Shown: positions 45,645-58,298 of the stretch, in pieces
Position numbering within the stretch: position 1 is the stretch's first letter
Layout of the letters: every line of letters begins with the position of its first letter
Assembly: GCA_026874595.1 (NCBI GenBank)
Contig: CM049322.1
Location: 43,772,840 to 43,836,839, forward strand
DNA from: Sipunculus nudus
Lineage: Eukaryota > Annelida > Sipuncula > Golfingiida > Sipunculidae
Reading direction: 5' to 3'
DNA length: 64,000 bases
Program-made: the position numbers and the translations under genes
Notes under the pieces: generated by a model
Databases searched by the model: none
Told to the model about the DNA's origin: nothing
What the model saw: the letters and a program-made list of their open reading frames with translations, nothing else

Positions 45645-46500
45645 TCGAAACGGCTCGCACTGGACAAGACAAAACCAACAACTCCATATTGGTATCCTAG
45701 AATGCCTTTATTCTCATCAACTTTCGTCACATCAATTGCCGCTAGATGTCAGCACCTACTCAGATACCACATTTATGACCATTAACAGACCAATATAAGA
45801 TGTTAACTTTTGACTTCCCTTCAACTGCGTAAAGAGACTATTTGATTGCTCAAACATGCTGCTTACACTATATTATGTATATATTTTATTATTTTTTTTA
45901 GTCAGTATAATATGCATTTACACATTTCTTTTAGTGTATAATATAAAATAATATAAATAATTTGCTGTTTGAATCTGTACTGCACCTGGTGGCCTGGCAG
46001 CAACCCTCATTTCCACTCTCAGCATATTCGCTGTCTTTGGATGCTGAAACAGCTCGCACTCGACAAGACGAAACCAGCAACTTCATATTGGTATCCTAGA
46101 ATGCCTTTATTCTCGACTTTCGTCACATCAATTGCCGCTAGATGTCAGCACCTACTCAGATACCACATTTATGACCATAAACAGACCAATATAAGATGTT
46201 AACTTTTGACTTCCCTTCAACTGCGTAAAGATACTATTTGATTGCTCAAACATGCTGCTTACACTATATTATGCATATATTTTATTATTTTTTTAGTCAG
46301 TATAATATGCATTTACACATTTCTTTTAGTGTATAATATAATATAATATAAATAATTTATATATAAATACTTATGCTTATCTTGCAGAAACAAAAAAAAA
46401 TGGCAGCATGCTGTTTGAATCTGTACAGCACCTGGTGGCCTGGCAGCAACCCTCATTTCCACTCTCAGCATATTCGCTGTCTTTGGATGCTGAATTTCTT
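45645..46500 (-). repeat. Tandemly duplicated LTR-like block
   Basis: GCTCGCACTSGACAAGAC through TAGTGTATAATATAA (45653-45960) recurs at 46052-46350, offset 399. The flanking phrase CCTGGTGGCCTGGCAGCAAC recurs at 45986 and 46432, offset 446. On the minus strand each copy holds AATAAAGG, a polyadenylation signal, and it lies just upstream of gag, so it is probably 5' LTR material. TGGCGACGAGGT (minus, about 45613) may be the primer-binding site. Confidence 0.55.
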
Positions 46501-46945
46501 CATTCATTATACATAAATAGTCATTATATGCATTTTATATATGAAATTGTTTTTTTCTGAATAAAGATATTTATTTTAAAAGAATACACTTTTATTTTTT
46601 CAATATTCTGCAAGATTTATGAAGTTTGTCAGATGCATTAGGTATCGGTAGTCGTCTCTTTCTTTCTTGATTGGCCGCACTGTTCTGAAATAAATTCTGT
46701 TCATATATAGACATGTTTGTTTAAAAAAAATTCTATACCTTGCAATAACTTGTTATCCTCTTATAACACATACTTTGTATAATTATTTAAAAAATAGAAA
46801 AAAAACATTAGTTTTAATTAGTCTTTAATATTTTAAATGTGGCCGGCTTTTAAAATTGACTTAAATTACCAAATTTTAACTGTGACTTTTCGAACATCCA
46901 GCTTTCGAGTTTCACACATGGCCTGTTTTATGACAGGTCTAGGCT
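46501..46945. other. Unassigned sequence
   Basis: AT-rich; nothing recognised. Confidence 0.4.
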
Positions 46946-46949
46946 AGTT

Positions 46950-48950
46950 TCTCTGGGCCTAAAATGTCCATAAAATATGGATTGCATTGGCATGTAGATT
47001 TTCCATATTGTGCTGGGTGATTTGTCCATAAGAGTGGGATGCATTGGCATATCTGCAAGATGAGTATTAAATGTAACTGTCTGTTAGTTTGGGGATGATT
47101 TGTCCATAGATGGTGGGCTGATTTGCCCATGTTGTATGGGGTGCATTGGCATATAAATTGTCCATGTTGTGCAGTATGATTTGTCCATTAAAGTGGGGTG
47201 CATTCGCATATCTACAAGATGAGCATTAAATGTCAATGTCTTAGTTGGGTAATGATTTGTCCATAGTTAGTGGGGTGATTTTTCCATAGACATGGGGTGC
47301 TTTGGCATATCTACACGATGAGTATTAATTTTAAATGTTAATGTCTGTTAGTTGGGGGATAATTTGTCGATAGATAGTGGGATGATTTGTCCATTAAAGT
47401 GGTGTGCATGGCATATTAATTGTCCATGTTGTGCAGGATGATTTGTCTATAGACGTGGGGTGCTTTGGCATATCTACAAGGCGAGTATTTAATGAAAATG
47501 TCTTAGTTGGGGCATGATTTGTCCATAGATAGTGGGGTGATTTGTCCATTAAACTTGGGTGCATTGGCATATAAATTGACCATGTTGTGCAGGATGATTT
47601 GTCTATAGACATGGGGTGCATTGGCATATCTACAAGGCAAGTATTAAATGAAAATGTCTTAGTTGGGGATGATTTGTCCATAGATAGCGGGGTGATTTGT
47701 CCATAAAAGTGGTGTGCATGGCATTAAAATTGTCCATGTTGTGCGGGGTGAAATGTCCATAAAAGTGGGGTGCATTGGCATATCTGCAAGATGAGTATTA
47801 AATGTAAATTTCTTAGTTGGGGAATGATTTGTCCATAGAAAGTGGGGTGATTTGTCCATAAAAGTTGGGTGTATTGGCATATAAATTCATGCTGTGTGGG
47901 GTGATTTGTCCATAAGAATGGGGTACATTGGCATATCTACAAGATGAGTATTAATTTAAAATGTAAATGTCTGTTAGTTGGGGATGATTTGTCCATAAAA
48001 GTTGGGTATATTGGCATATAAATTTTCATTTATTGTGCAGGGTGATTTGTCCAAAAGAGTGGGATGCATTGGCATATGTACGAGATGAGTATTAAATGTA
48101 AATGTCTTAGTTGTGGAATGATTTGTCCATAGATAGTGGGGTGATTTGTCCATTAAACTTGGGTGCATTGGCATATAAATTGTCCATGTTGTGCAGGATG
48201 ATTTGTCTATAGACATGGGGTGCATTGGCATATCTACAAGGCGAGTATTAAATGAAAATGTCTTAGTTGGGGGATGATTTGGCCATAGATAGTGGGGTGA
48301 TTTGTTCATAAAAGTGGTGTGCATGGCATATCTACAAGATGAATATTAATTTAAATGTAAATGTCTGTTAGTTGGAGGTGATTTGTCCATTAAACTTGGG
48401 TGCATTGGCATATAAATTGTCCATGTTGTGCAGGATGATTTGTCTATAGACATGGGGTGCATTGGCATATCTACAAGGCGAGTATTAAATGAAAATGTCT
48501 TAGTTGGGGGATGATTTGTCCATAGATAGTGGGGTGCTTTGTTCATAAAATTGGTGTGCATGGCATATCTACAAGATGAATATTAATTTAAATGTAAATG
48601 TCTGTTAGTTGGAGGTGATTGGTCCATAAAAGTTGAGTGCATTGGCATATAAATTGTCCATGTTGTGTAGGATGATTTGTCTATAGACTGGGGGGGGTTG
48701 GCATATCTACAAGGCAAGTATTAAATGAAAATATCTTAGTTGGGGGATGATTTGTCCACAAATAGTGGGGTGATTTGTCCATAAAAGTGGGGTGGATTGG
48801 CATATAAATTGTCCATGTTCAGCAGGGTGATTTGTCTTAAAGAGTGGCATATCTGCAAGATAAGTATTAATTTAAGGGTAAATGTCTGTTCGTTGTGGGA
48901 TGAGTTGTCTATTTTAGAGGGGGGCACAGGCATATTTACAAGATGAGTAT
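46950..48950. repeat. 2-kb satellite array, about 100 to 155-bp units
   Basis: The phrase GATGAGTATTAAATG (and GGCGAGTATTAAATG) recurs about 15 times between 47061 and 48943, at intervals near 155 or near 100 bases. Each unit also has GATTTGTCCATA and TGCATTGGCATAT. The minus strand is open over parts of the array and gives peptides with MDKSPHYLWTNH and FNTRLVDMPMHP. I take these as chance frames of a satellite. Confidence 0.85.
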
Positions 48951-48953
48951 TAC

Positions 48954-49790
48954 ATGCATATGTCTGATGAGCTATCCACACATCAGTCCAAGAATCAGCA
49001 AGTGGAGAGTGAGCTATCAGAGACTGGAACTTCCAGTTTATCCGGAAGTCTGCCATTTGTGAGTCAGTCATCAGGGATTCAACATGATGAGAAGCCATTT
49101 TCCGGGAGACAGCTGTCAGAAAGTCTACTTTCCACACGCCTTGACCTGGGAGTTTTTCACATACGGGTCAATGCACTAATCCTCAAACTAAGAGTCCATT
49201 ACCTGCAAGTCTTCCCAAGAATCCTCTACCTGAGAGACGTGCACCGAGTCCTCTACCTAACGTCCAAATACCTGTGAGTCCCCCCACAAGACCTCAGACT
49301 GAGAGTCAGCTTTCAGCAAATCAGTCAGTGAGGTTGTCTGTTAAAACTGAGTCTAGAGATAGCGAAGGGAGCTTGTACAGTCCAGCAAATGATAGCAGTG
49401 ATGACAGTAGTTGAAATAGTCATGACGCATATCATGCTAAAGACAGAAGTCGTACACGAATCAGGACCACAAGGGTTTATAAAACAAAAAGGCAGATAAT
49501 TTCTGAACGTGATAAATTGGGCAGAAATGGAATAAAATCAATAAAAAAAAATGGTCTCTTAGCCAAATTCTGAAGCTATTTCTGATTCATGTAACATGAG
49601 TGACATAAATGAAGTGATACCGATTTTCAAAGCTTGCAGTAAGGAAAATGTAATTCAGAAGATGAATCAGAATATTCTGAATTAGACAAAGACCAAATCA
49701 TTCGCGATGTTAAACACTCACCCATTTATATTAAAAAGATAGAGAGATCTTGCATGAAGATGAATCTTATAATTTCTGTGCTTTATGAGT
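48954..49790 (+). pseudogene. Decayed Ser/acidic-rich coding region
   Basis: It opens with MHMSDELSTHQSKNQQVESE. After a frame shift near 49160 the text continues as SPLPNVQIPVSPPTRPQ, TESRDSEGSLYSPANDSSDD and SRTRIRTTRVYKTKRQIISE, then SEDESEYSELDKDQIIRDVK in yet another frame. Composition (Ser, Asp, Glu, Pro, basic patches) is that of a disordered nuclear protein segment. It is likely the N-terminal part of the decayed gene whose protease end is at 51640-52110. Family unknown. Confidence 0.45.
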
Positions 49791-50029
49791 ACTTAAGGAG
49801 TGTTTTTTAGTGCTTTTATAGTGCTTTCTGTCCTGCGCTAACATTTTCAATGTGTGGTTCCAATTCCAGTACCATTTCAGCACATTTGATGTACACACCT
49901 CAATTGTACTAAAAGTGTTCTACATTATTTACTTCTTAGGTGCTTTTTCTGTGCTGCCTGAGTGTGCTTCAAATGTGCTTATAGTTTCAAACCGAGACTA
50001 ATGAATGGTCATTGTTCGTTGAAGAGTGG

Positions 50030-50480
50030 CCAGTTTTGCCGTCCATCGCCAATACAAATTATGTCTCCATGACGCCTCAGTGACCATCTTAAAGATTCCT
50101 TGCCGTCTCTGTCATGTCTCTGCCCCAAACTCCCAGGTCTTCAATTGTTTCTACTATGCTTCTGCGCCCAGCTCCGAAGTCTTCATTCGTTTGTACTACG
50201 CCTCCGCTCCCTGCTCTAAGTCTTCAATCCTTTCTACTTAGCCACCACACCAAGCTCCGAGGTCTATTATTGTTTCTAATACGCCTCCACGCCCAGTTCC
50301 CAGCTCTACTATCGTTTCTAATACAACTCCGCGCACAGCACCCAAGTGTTTGACCGCCTCCAACACGCGTCCACGCCCAGCACCCATGTGTTCGACTGTC
50401 TCCACCTAGCGTCCATGCCAAACACCCAAGTGTTCAATTGTCTCCACAGCGCGTCCACATCCTCTCACACGCGTCCTCAA
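50030..50480 (+). repeat. Degenerate minisatellite, about 55-60-bp unit
   Basis: CCAAGTGTT/CCCAGCTC with GTTTCTA and ACGCCTCC words recurs about seven times (for example near 50140, 50195, 50250, 50300, 50350 and 50410). It lies between the two halves of the decayed gene around it. Confidence 0.6.
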
Positions 50481-50639
50481 CATGCAACCAGCCCTTCAGA
50501 GTAATCATCTACTAATATGTTCTCTTCGAATGGGAGCCTTTCTACCCGTCTGCATGACTATGGTTCCCGATTTCGTGTGCCAGAGGAAAAATTACAGAAT
50601 ATCTGCCTGAATCTGCCGAAATCGAGCAAATGCAGTTTG

Positions 50640-51600
50640 GTGATAGAAGTGACATTCCAAAACAGCAATCTAAAATATGCAAAAAGAATAGGTTGTGTTT
50701 GAATAATAGGAACCTACCAAGGACAATGATCAAAAGATACTTGGTAATCAAGACAAACCCCTTATATTGGAGGATATATAAACATACATGGACAATCCGG
50801 ACCCGATGCATATCATAACGGAGGCAAAGGCGGGTGAAATTTACATTTTCTCTTCAGAGGCTGACAAAGGAAAAATAATGTGAAATGTCACGTTTATTAA
50901 TAGTCAACGCCTGTGTCCCCAAAATAACCCCCTATTTTATAAGACTTTTATAAGTGTAAGAACAAAATAAGGTGTCAAAAGATTTTCCTAAATGTACATA
51001 AATGTACATTGACAATCTAAATTTGGTTATGGTTTAATATTTCGGCGATCATGCTATAGTCTAATGTTTCCCATATAGCAATAATAAACTTAAAAACATG
51101 GAACACAAAAGAACATACCCATCGGTAATCAACGATTCATCAAAAAAGTACTGTATTACAAAAACCCAATAAAGTTACAAAGAGATGATAACTAGTGACA
51201 ATGTAAAGGATAGGCAGGGGTTAGCAAAACCCCTGGAATTTAAAACAATTTGATTGTTTAAAAAAGGGCAATTGATTGCGCAGTTTTGTCCTCCCATCAC
51301 CTGAAAAATTATTATTACCAGGAAATACTCCAGGTTTTTTTGCGGCAAAGGGAAATATGTTTTACCTGAAGAAGATACTTATGCGAAGAAACAGGAGGTC
51401 GAAGTTCAATGGCCTCAGACTGTTTGCAGACCAAATAAAACTGTACAGTTAGAGACACACAACTAGAGAAGCATATGTCCTATGACGTTGAAATGAAAAA
51501 TGAAGAAAACATTAATGCCACACATTTAAATGAGGAATTTGAATTGAAAAGTAAGGAGAAAAAAATCTCACCTGTCTATGGCTCACTGCGTTATACAGGA
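50640..51600 (+). pseudogene. Decayed middle part of a protease-type gene
   Basis: Short coding-like stretches in one or another frame, separated by stops: NPDPMHIITEAKAGEIYIFS, NVTFINSQRLCPQNNPLFY, and MSYDVEMKNEENINATHLNE near 51477. The last is followed by KISPVYGSLRYTGNTNY. I infer that they belong with the protease remnant that follows. Confidence 0.35.
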
Positions 51601-51639
51601 AACACAAATTACATTAGTACATGAATAGGCCACTTTCCT

Positions 51640-52110
51640 TGTAACGGGGTCGACAAATAAGTCATATGCGGTGCAATTGTTCCAAAAAGAATCTTGTCAA
51701 TGTGGCTCCTCTTCAATTTGGCTCAGGTTAATGGTTATCAAAGCACGTTGTTGGCTAGCTCCAATATATAATCCCACGCCCTAGGTGGAAAATTCAAACC
51801 ACGGTTCAATGGAACCAGAACAGCCACTACCTGCCAAATTCACTATACTGGAAACAATTAATTGGTAACTTCCTTAAAAAGGAACGTAATGGACCAATTT
51901 ATTTAACGGATAGTCTAAATTCCAAGGTTGAAATACCGACATGTTTATGAATGTATCACTGTACAGCTGTACAGCTGTGATAAAACAAACCTTGAGGTAA
52001 TAATACCGGTCATTAACCAACAAAGAAATATTGATGACTGTGGGGTTTTTGGAAAGTTATGTGTATATTCTATCATGGTTGTTGCGCCCACATTTGATAA
52101 AATGTCCTAA
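51640..52110 (+). pseudogene. Ulp1/C48-like cysteine protease remnant
   Basis: 51928-52110 is open and contains INQQRNIDDCGVFGKLC. Gln followed by D-D-C-G-V-F is the oxyanion-hole and catalytic-Cys signature of Ulp1/adenain-like (clan CE) proteases; the Cys codon is 52039-52041. Upstream, NGYQSTLLASS and then QIHYTGNN followed by a stop and LVTS align with the usual HWVT box, where the catalytic His-Trp codons are destroyed. Such domains occur in large families of invertebrate element-linked proteins. This copy has several stops and is inactive. Confidence 0.55.
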
Positions 52111-52135
52111 AGCTGGAGAGATGACTCTATTCCCA

Positions 52136-54060
52136 AGGAAACTAGGGACCCATGGGTCTTGATGCTCAGCTGCCTTTGTCTATCAGGATATGTGTTTATG
52201 AGGTTTTCCAATTTATTGGTCCTGTGATCAGTTTGAAGCCAACCTGTCTACCCAAACCTAAGTTATCATCCATAAACTAACTTGCGAATGGATGGGCCCT
52301 GTGACCTTAGCCTTTGACCTTATGACCCCAAAATCAAAAGGAAACTTCCCCTGTTGGCAGGTGCCCTAAATGTTGATGATAGAAGGATTTAGATGAAAAG
52401 TTTGGCTTAAAATGCATCCACAATCATTCTAAAGTAGTGGGTCCTGTGACCTTGACCTTTGATCTCATGACCCTAGGATTAACAGTTCTTACTTTAGTGG
52501 TGGGCCATATATAAGTCAAGTTTGAAACCAATATTTCAAACCACACATGTGTTATCATCTGGAAACTAATATGTGGAATGATGCCCCCATGACCTTGACC
52601 TTGTGACCCCGAAATATATCTGTTACTTCCACTATCGGCAGGTGATCGAGCAACATCTTTGGGAAGAATGTTTCGGACAGAAAGTTTGGCTAAAAATACA
52701 TCAACAATCTTTTTAAAGAAGTGGGTCCTGTGTCCTTGGACTTTTGGTCTTACGACCCCAAAATCAAAAGGGTTCTTACATTATTGGAGGGTCATATACT
52801 AGTAAAAATAGAAACCGATATGTCAGTCCAAACTGGTGTTATCATCCAGAAACAAATATGTGTACAGATAAGCCCCTGTGACTATGACCTTTGACCTTGT
52901 GACCCCCAAATCAATAAGTTTCTTCCCCTACTGGCAACTAAGCTATCCGTGCAAAATGGAAGGTTTTGGATGAAAAGTTTGGCTTAAAATGCATCCACAA
53001 CCTTTCTTAATAAGTGGGTACTGTGACCCCAAAATTGAACAGAATCTTCCCCTATTGGCAGCTTAGCAATATCTTGAAGATGGGAAGGTTTGGGATGAAT
53101 TTAAGCTTCAAATGCATATGCATTTTTTTTTAAAGAAATGAGTCCTATGACCATGACCTTTGACCTGTCCAACCCCAAAATCCACACGGTTCTTACTTTA
53201 GTGGTGAGTCATATATATGTTAAGTTTGAAACCAATATGTCAAACTAAACTGGGGTTATCATCTGGAAACTAATTTGTGAAAAGATGGCCCAAGTGACCT
53301 TGACCTTTGACCATGTGACCCAAAATTCATTTATGCTCTCCCCATACTGGCAAGTCAGCTAAATGCGCAAAATGGAAAGTAAGCGATAAAAAGCTTGGCT
53401 TAAATGCAGCCATAATCTTTAAAAAAAAAGTGAGTCCTGTGACCTTGACATTTGACCTCATGACCCCAAAATCATATAGGTTCTTACTTTAGTGGTGGGC
53501 CATATGTAAGTCAAGTTTAAAATCCATGTGTCAATACAACCTTATCATCTGGAAACAAATTTGTGTGGATGGACGGATGGACAGACAGACAGACAGACAG
53601 ACAGACAGGGTGATAACTGATCCGCTTGTGATCAATAAACACACCAGGTTTTGGGACACAAGATGTAATTACAGCTGAGAAACTGACATGATTGTTGTCA
53701 TTTTATAGTAAAAAAATTTTAAAATATACGTTAAAATAAAAAAAAGGTGGCGCCACCACTTTTCGGGAACTGACAAAACTAGTCATGGTTAATAATCAAG
53801 GCAAGATTCATGACAATCCATGCATATATTATCAAGATATTGGAGGTTTTGGATTATATTTTTTATTATTCTGGGGGGTACTTTCAGGCCCCATAGCTCG
53901 GATGATATAGGTCGCACTGACCAAATTTCAGGTTTCTAGCGAGATTTTATATTGACCTCCCTGGATATTCACATAGAAGTTTCTAGGTCCAGCAGTTAAG
54001 ATTTGTGCCCTGCTAACGGATGGCCGGACAGCCAGACGCCTAGAGGGCCGGACGGCTGGA
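52136..54060 (-). repeat. Interspersed repeat family B, copy with about 145-bp modules
   Basis: It begins at AGGGACCCATGGGTCTTGAT (palindrome 52147-52158) followed by GCTCAGCTG. Roughly nine 'tgacctttgacctcatgacccc' modules follow between 52300 and 53470, then an ACAG run (53581-53608), a GGTGGCGCCACC palindrome at about 53747 and a GGACGG/GGCCGGACG tail near 54020. The CAGCTGAGCTAAAA end is missing. Confidence 0.65.
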
Positions 54061-54686
54061 CGGATGACATACAAAGCTCCATTCCTAAAGCGGACCAGAC
54101 CCACATGCTTAACTGCTCATAAAATATATATAGATATTAACTGAAGATGTTGTCAGCCTGACTGCATTGAAAACATGGTTCCCTGTGACAATGTACAATT
54201 GTAACAGGTTGCATCATCTTACATGTGCAAATGATTTTTGTTCGGGCAAGATTTGGTTCTGTGTAGAATATAAATCTGGTGTCGATCTACTTGATTTTAA
54301 AAATTATAGTTTTTTTATTTGAGAAGTCATTGTTTTTTTTTGTTATTTTGTGTATCTTCATATTTTTGTTGTTTGCTTGAGAAGTTCTGCGCTAATAAAT
54401 AATTCTGTCCCTGGTTTGTAGTTTTTTATTTAATTTTTTCAGGGTATTTTTTTATTTCTAAATTTTGTCCTATCAGGCCGGAATATTGTTCCAGATGTTA
54501 AACTGAAATATCATTATAACTCTTTGGCTACACACATTCATATGATACAACATATGATTCGGTGCCGTGCTTTTCTGTTTCACGGGGCACCGCACCGGGT
54601 AATGCGTTTTAGTAAATGTGTAAAGCATGGGATTCTGCGTGCACGCACTTGCGCACGCACGCACGTTTTATTGACAACATGGTTTA
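54061..54686. other. Unassigned sequence
   Basis: AT-rich, T-run-rich; nothing recognised. Confidence 0.4.
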
Positions 54687-54785
54687 CCTGATAAGATAGA
54701 TCAGAAACTAGACGAGCTGTTATCAAACAATATCATTGAGCAGGTACTTGTCTCGTCCAAATTAGGACGCTTTATTCTGATCCCC
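54687..54785 (+). pseudogene. Small retrotransposon reverse transcriptase fragment
   Basis: The frame reads PDKIDQKLDELLSNNIIEQV, which resembles the segment just before the first reverse transcriptase block of Ty3/gypsy elements ('x-LDELLxxxII-x-x-V'). It ends in unrelated sequence within 100 bases. Confidence 0.4.
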
Positions 54786-55037
54786 CCCCAGTACGGGTGA
54801 TGCGTGTGCCCTCTTCAGCCAACGAGCTCAAAACACACTGACTCCACGAGTCTTTAAAATTTTTCACAGTCACTTGCTCTACAGAAGGCGCACTTAGCAC
54901 ATGCGTTCTGCGCACTTGATAAGAGCGTGGTCCTTGCTTACTTGGCACTTCCCATGTTCAACTGTCCAATGAGCACATAAAACTCATGTTAACCGTACCG
55001 AGTAAGCTCGTCCTCAAACTTGAGTGCCAAAATTTCT

Positions 55038-55500
55038 TATCTAAGATGTCTAAGAAGACACAAAATACAGGGTCAGCTGCATCTGCAGCTTAAAAGGCAG
55101 CGGATACAGCCAGGGAAGCCCAACAAAAACTGGCCGCGTAAGATAAAGAGGGCCAGAGAAGAAGAGGAGAGGAGGAGCGAAGAAGAGTCAGATGGTAACG
55201 CCATCTGCTCGTTCTCCACGAAAAAGGAAGAGCAATTGGTATTGTCATTAATTTGGTACTTTCTTTTTCTGTCCCACAGAAAAACAGATCCAGGGCTGAT
55301 ACAAACACATGCAGACTTCAGTGGGAAAACTCTATAAGACCAAGTCAGGCCAGGCTACACAACCTCTCACAGCAAGGAAGAAATGGCAACTCCAGAAATT
55401 CACCTTCCTGAAGGCCCACATTGTCTTACGCACCTATACTGTAGAGAAAACACCGGTAAAGATTTCATACAGAGTTATGACATTGAAGGACGTTTCTAGT
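55038..55500 (+). pseudogene. Decayed coding-like region, unknown family
   Basis: From 55047 the frame MSKKTQNTGSAASAA, then a stop, then KAADTAREAQQKLAA reads like a helical protein start. Another frame continues as RAREEEERRSEEESDGN, and a third ends with a stop near 55497. The mix of frames and stops suggests a dead element gene, perhaps a gag. No domain is recognised. Confidence 0.3.
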
Positions 55501-55582
55501 TGTTAAACATGACAACATTACAATACCTAATTGTACTTTTTACATGTAATATGTTATGATACAAACATGTAATCCTTCATTT

Positions 55583-58237
55583 TTAGCTCAGCTGACTGAA
55601 AGTCATCTGGGCTTTAGCAATCACCCTTTGTCTGGTGTCAGTCCGTCCGTCTGTCTGTCCGTTAACCAGGCACAAATCATAACCACTAGACCTAGAAATC
55701 TTCTAACTTGACTTCCTGGGAGGTCTATAAAAAATCTCCTTGGAAACCTGGAATTAGGTCTCTGCTACCCAGATTCTTCGAGCTATGGGGCTCCAAAGTA
55801 CCCCTTAGAATAATGGAAAATTTGATACAAAAGCTCAAGTATCTGAAGAACTAACGCATTGATCACCATGATTTTTCGTAGGATATTGATCATGGAGTGT
55901 TTCATCAGTTTCTGCAGACTGGTGGCGCCACCTGTATTTTTTCTATTTTTTATGATTTCCTTTCTCTATTTTTGAGACTTTAAAAGATGCAGTCATCTGT
56001 TAACAAGGCGCAAATTGTAACGACTGGACCTAGAATCTTTCTTAAAATGCAGAAAAGCCCATGAAAAGTCTATCTGGAAACCTGAAATTAGGTCTCTGTA
56101 ACCCATATCCTCTGAGATATGGGGCTGTGAATTACCCCTGAGAATAATGGAAAATTTGATACAAAAGCTCAAGAATCTGAACAACTATTGCAATGATCAC
56201 TATGATTCTTTGCATGGTTATTGATCATGAAATGGGGCAAAATTCAAAACCACTGGACCTGGAATTTTCTTACATGACATCAAAGAAGGTTCATGAATAT
56301 ATATCTGTGGAAACCTGAAATTAGGTCTCTGTTACCCATATTCTCCAAGCTATGGGGCTCAGAAGTACGCCTCAGAACTGGATATTTCTTGGCACCGCAG
56401 GTGCCATAGTATCCCCAGATAATTAAAACCCCCCCTCCCCCTTTAACATCTTCAGCAACAATTAATATCAGACCACTGTCATAGAGAAGGTCACTCTCTT
56501 AGAAAAGGGTTGTAACATTCTTGCCCTTTGACCCGGCAAGGGGTGGGGCATCAACACTGATTGACAGTCAATATAGAGATGCCCCATAGCCAATCACAGG
56601 CAGCTAAGGAATTCGTCCTCTGCCCTTCTGGGATAAAACCCCCTTGCCCTGGCAATTCCAGCTCTCTCTTGGATCATCGAGCAGTGGACCCCTATGCCTG
56701 CCCTCTGTGGCAGGCAGAGGGTATATGGCTTCTTTTTCACCTTAGGGTTGGTTTTACGACAGTGTCGGCTGAAGAGTTACCCACTACCAAAGAGCAGTCC
56801 TTTTATCTAGCCTGGTAAGTATCTTTCTGTTCCATTTATAAGTTTAGATAATAATATGCAGTCCTGATAATTTGAAGGTTAAGGCTCTAAATTTTATTCC
56901 AGTAAAAAAAGTGTTATTTTATCTCTTTAAATTGTGCGAGTGCAAGTTGCCCAAGCGGAATTTCCTCCCAGAATAAATAAGCAGCTACAAGGTCATGACC
57001 CCAATTTCAATATACATCATCCCCTAACCAATGTCTATGTATATGCATAATATGAAAGAAATCTGTCCATTAATTTTTTACTTATAATGCTCACAGTAAA
57101 AAGGCAATGATGGGGTATTAAATGGCACTAAACCAAGTAAAAGATTAACAGGTGGCGCTACCAGTTGCTGGTACATGACAACACTATCCAAGATCTTTGG
57201 TCAAGTTGATTTTTGGACCAATCCATGCATCCCTTATTGAGATATGAATGATTTTGTGTAATTTTCACCATATATGGCAATATTCAAGGTCAAGGCCACT
57301 CTCATAGGAAAGGTCATGACCCCAATTTATATATACATCATCCCATAACCCATGTCTATGTATATGCATAATATGAAAGAAATCTGTCCATTAGTTTTGT
57401 ACTTATAATGCTCACAGTACTGTTAAGTGGCAATGATAGGGGTATTAAAAGGCATGAAAACAAGTGAAAGAATTACAGGTGGCACCACCAGTTTCTGGTA
57501 ATGACAATACTATCCAAGATCTTTGGTCAAGTTGATTTTTGGACCAATCCATGCATCCCTTATTGAGATATCAATGATTTTGTGTGATTTTCACGATATA
57601 TGGCAACATTCAAGGTCAAGGCCACTCTCACAGGAAAGGTCATGACCCTAATTTCAATAAACTTCCCATAACCCAGATCTATGTAAATGCATAATATAAA
57701 AGAAATCTCTCCATTAGTTTTTGACTTATAATGCTCACAGTACTGCCAAGTGGCAATTTTGGGAATATTAAAAGGCAAAAAACAAGAAAGGAACAATAGG
57801 TGGCGCCACCACTTTCTGACACTTATCCATGATCTTCGATCAACTTGATTTTGGGATGAATGCATGCAAGATTTCTTGAGATATTTAAGAATCTGTGTGA
57901 TTTTCCCCCAAAATTTGACTTATTAAAGGTCAAGGACACTCTCCTAGTAAAGGTCATGACCTCATTTTAAATAGGCGTCGTCTTCTCACCCATATCTATA
58001 CATGTACCAAGTTTGGTAAAGATCTGCGAAATATTTTTTGAGTTATCGCCCCAACAAGATTTATATGTGGCGTTGGCACGGGGACCGTCATGAAAACGTA
58101 GTATCCCCTGACTTTGTCTCAGGATACAATAATTATAAATTTGATGCTAATTATTTTTCAAATACATTTTAAAAAACACTCTTTGTATTTTCAAGTTCAG
58201 CTGAGCATCATAGCCCATGAGCCACTTGTTTTAATTT
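55583..58237 (+). repeat. Interspersed repeat family B, copy with nested unit
   Basis: It starts TTTTAGCTCAGCTGACTGAA with CCGT/CTGT runs (55640-55662) and ends near CAGCTGAGCATCATAGCCCA and CACTTGTTTTAAT. It has a GGTGGCGCCACC palindrome at 55922-55933 and three about 323-base modules at 57140-58080 (cores at 57151, 57479 and 57800). A second repeat type starts at about 56385 (TATTTCTTGGCACCGCAGGT) and recurs at 63830. Confidence 0.65.
56590..56814 (+). promoter_or_regulatory. Promoter-like block with first-exon donor
   Basis: CCAAT (56590-56594) and ATAAAA (56634-56639) are followed, at a typical distance, by GC-richer sequence ending in a strong donor (cctg|gtaagt, GT at 56815). It could be the start of the small locus at 58299-58937 or the promoter of an element. 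Support is from spacing only. Confidence 0.25.
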
Positions 58238-58298
58238 CAGAACATGTAATTTGACGAAAAGAAACTATTTAATGTGTAAAACTTATTTTCACTTTCAG

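Noticed and set aside
46939-48561. Minus-strand frames with repeated HP...DKSP peptides as a repeat protein gene
   Set aside because: Frames stop and shift between units, with no conserved start; satellite preferred.
46950-48950. CRISPR-like spaced repeats
   Set aside because: Units are diverged and directly adjacent, without constant short repeats and unique spacers, and the genome is eukaryotic.
50026-50421. Frames on both strands at the 50-kb minisatellite
   Set aside because: They follow the repeat period and have no recognisable domain.
54473-54664. 63-codon minus frame with His/Cys
   Set aside because: No motif spacing of a zinc finger; low support.
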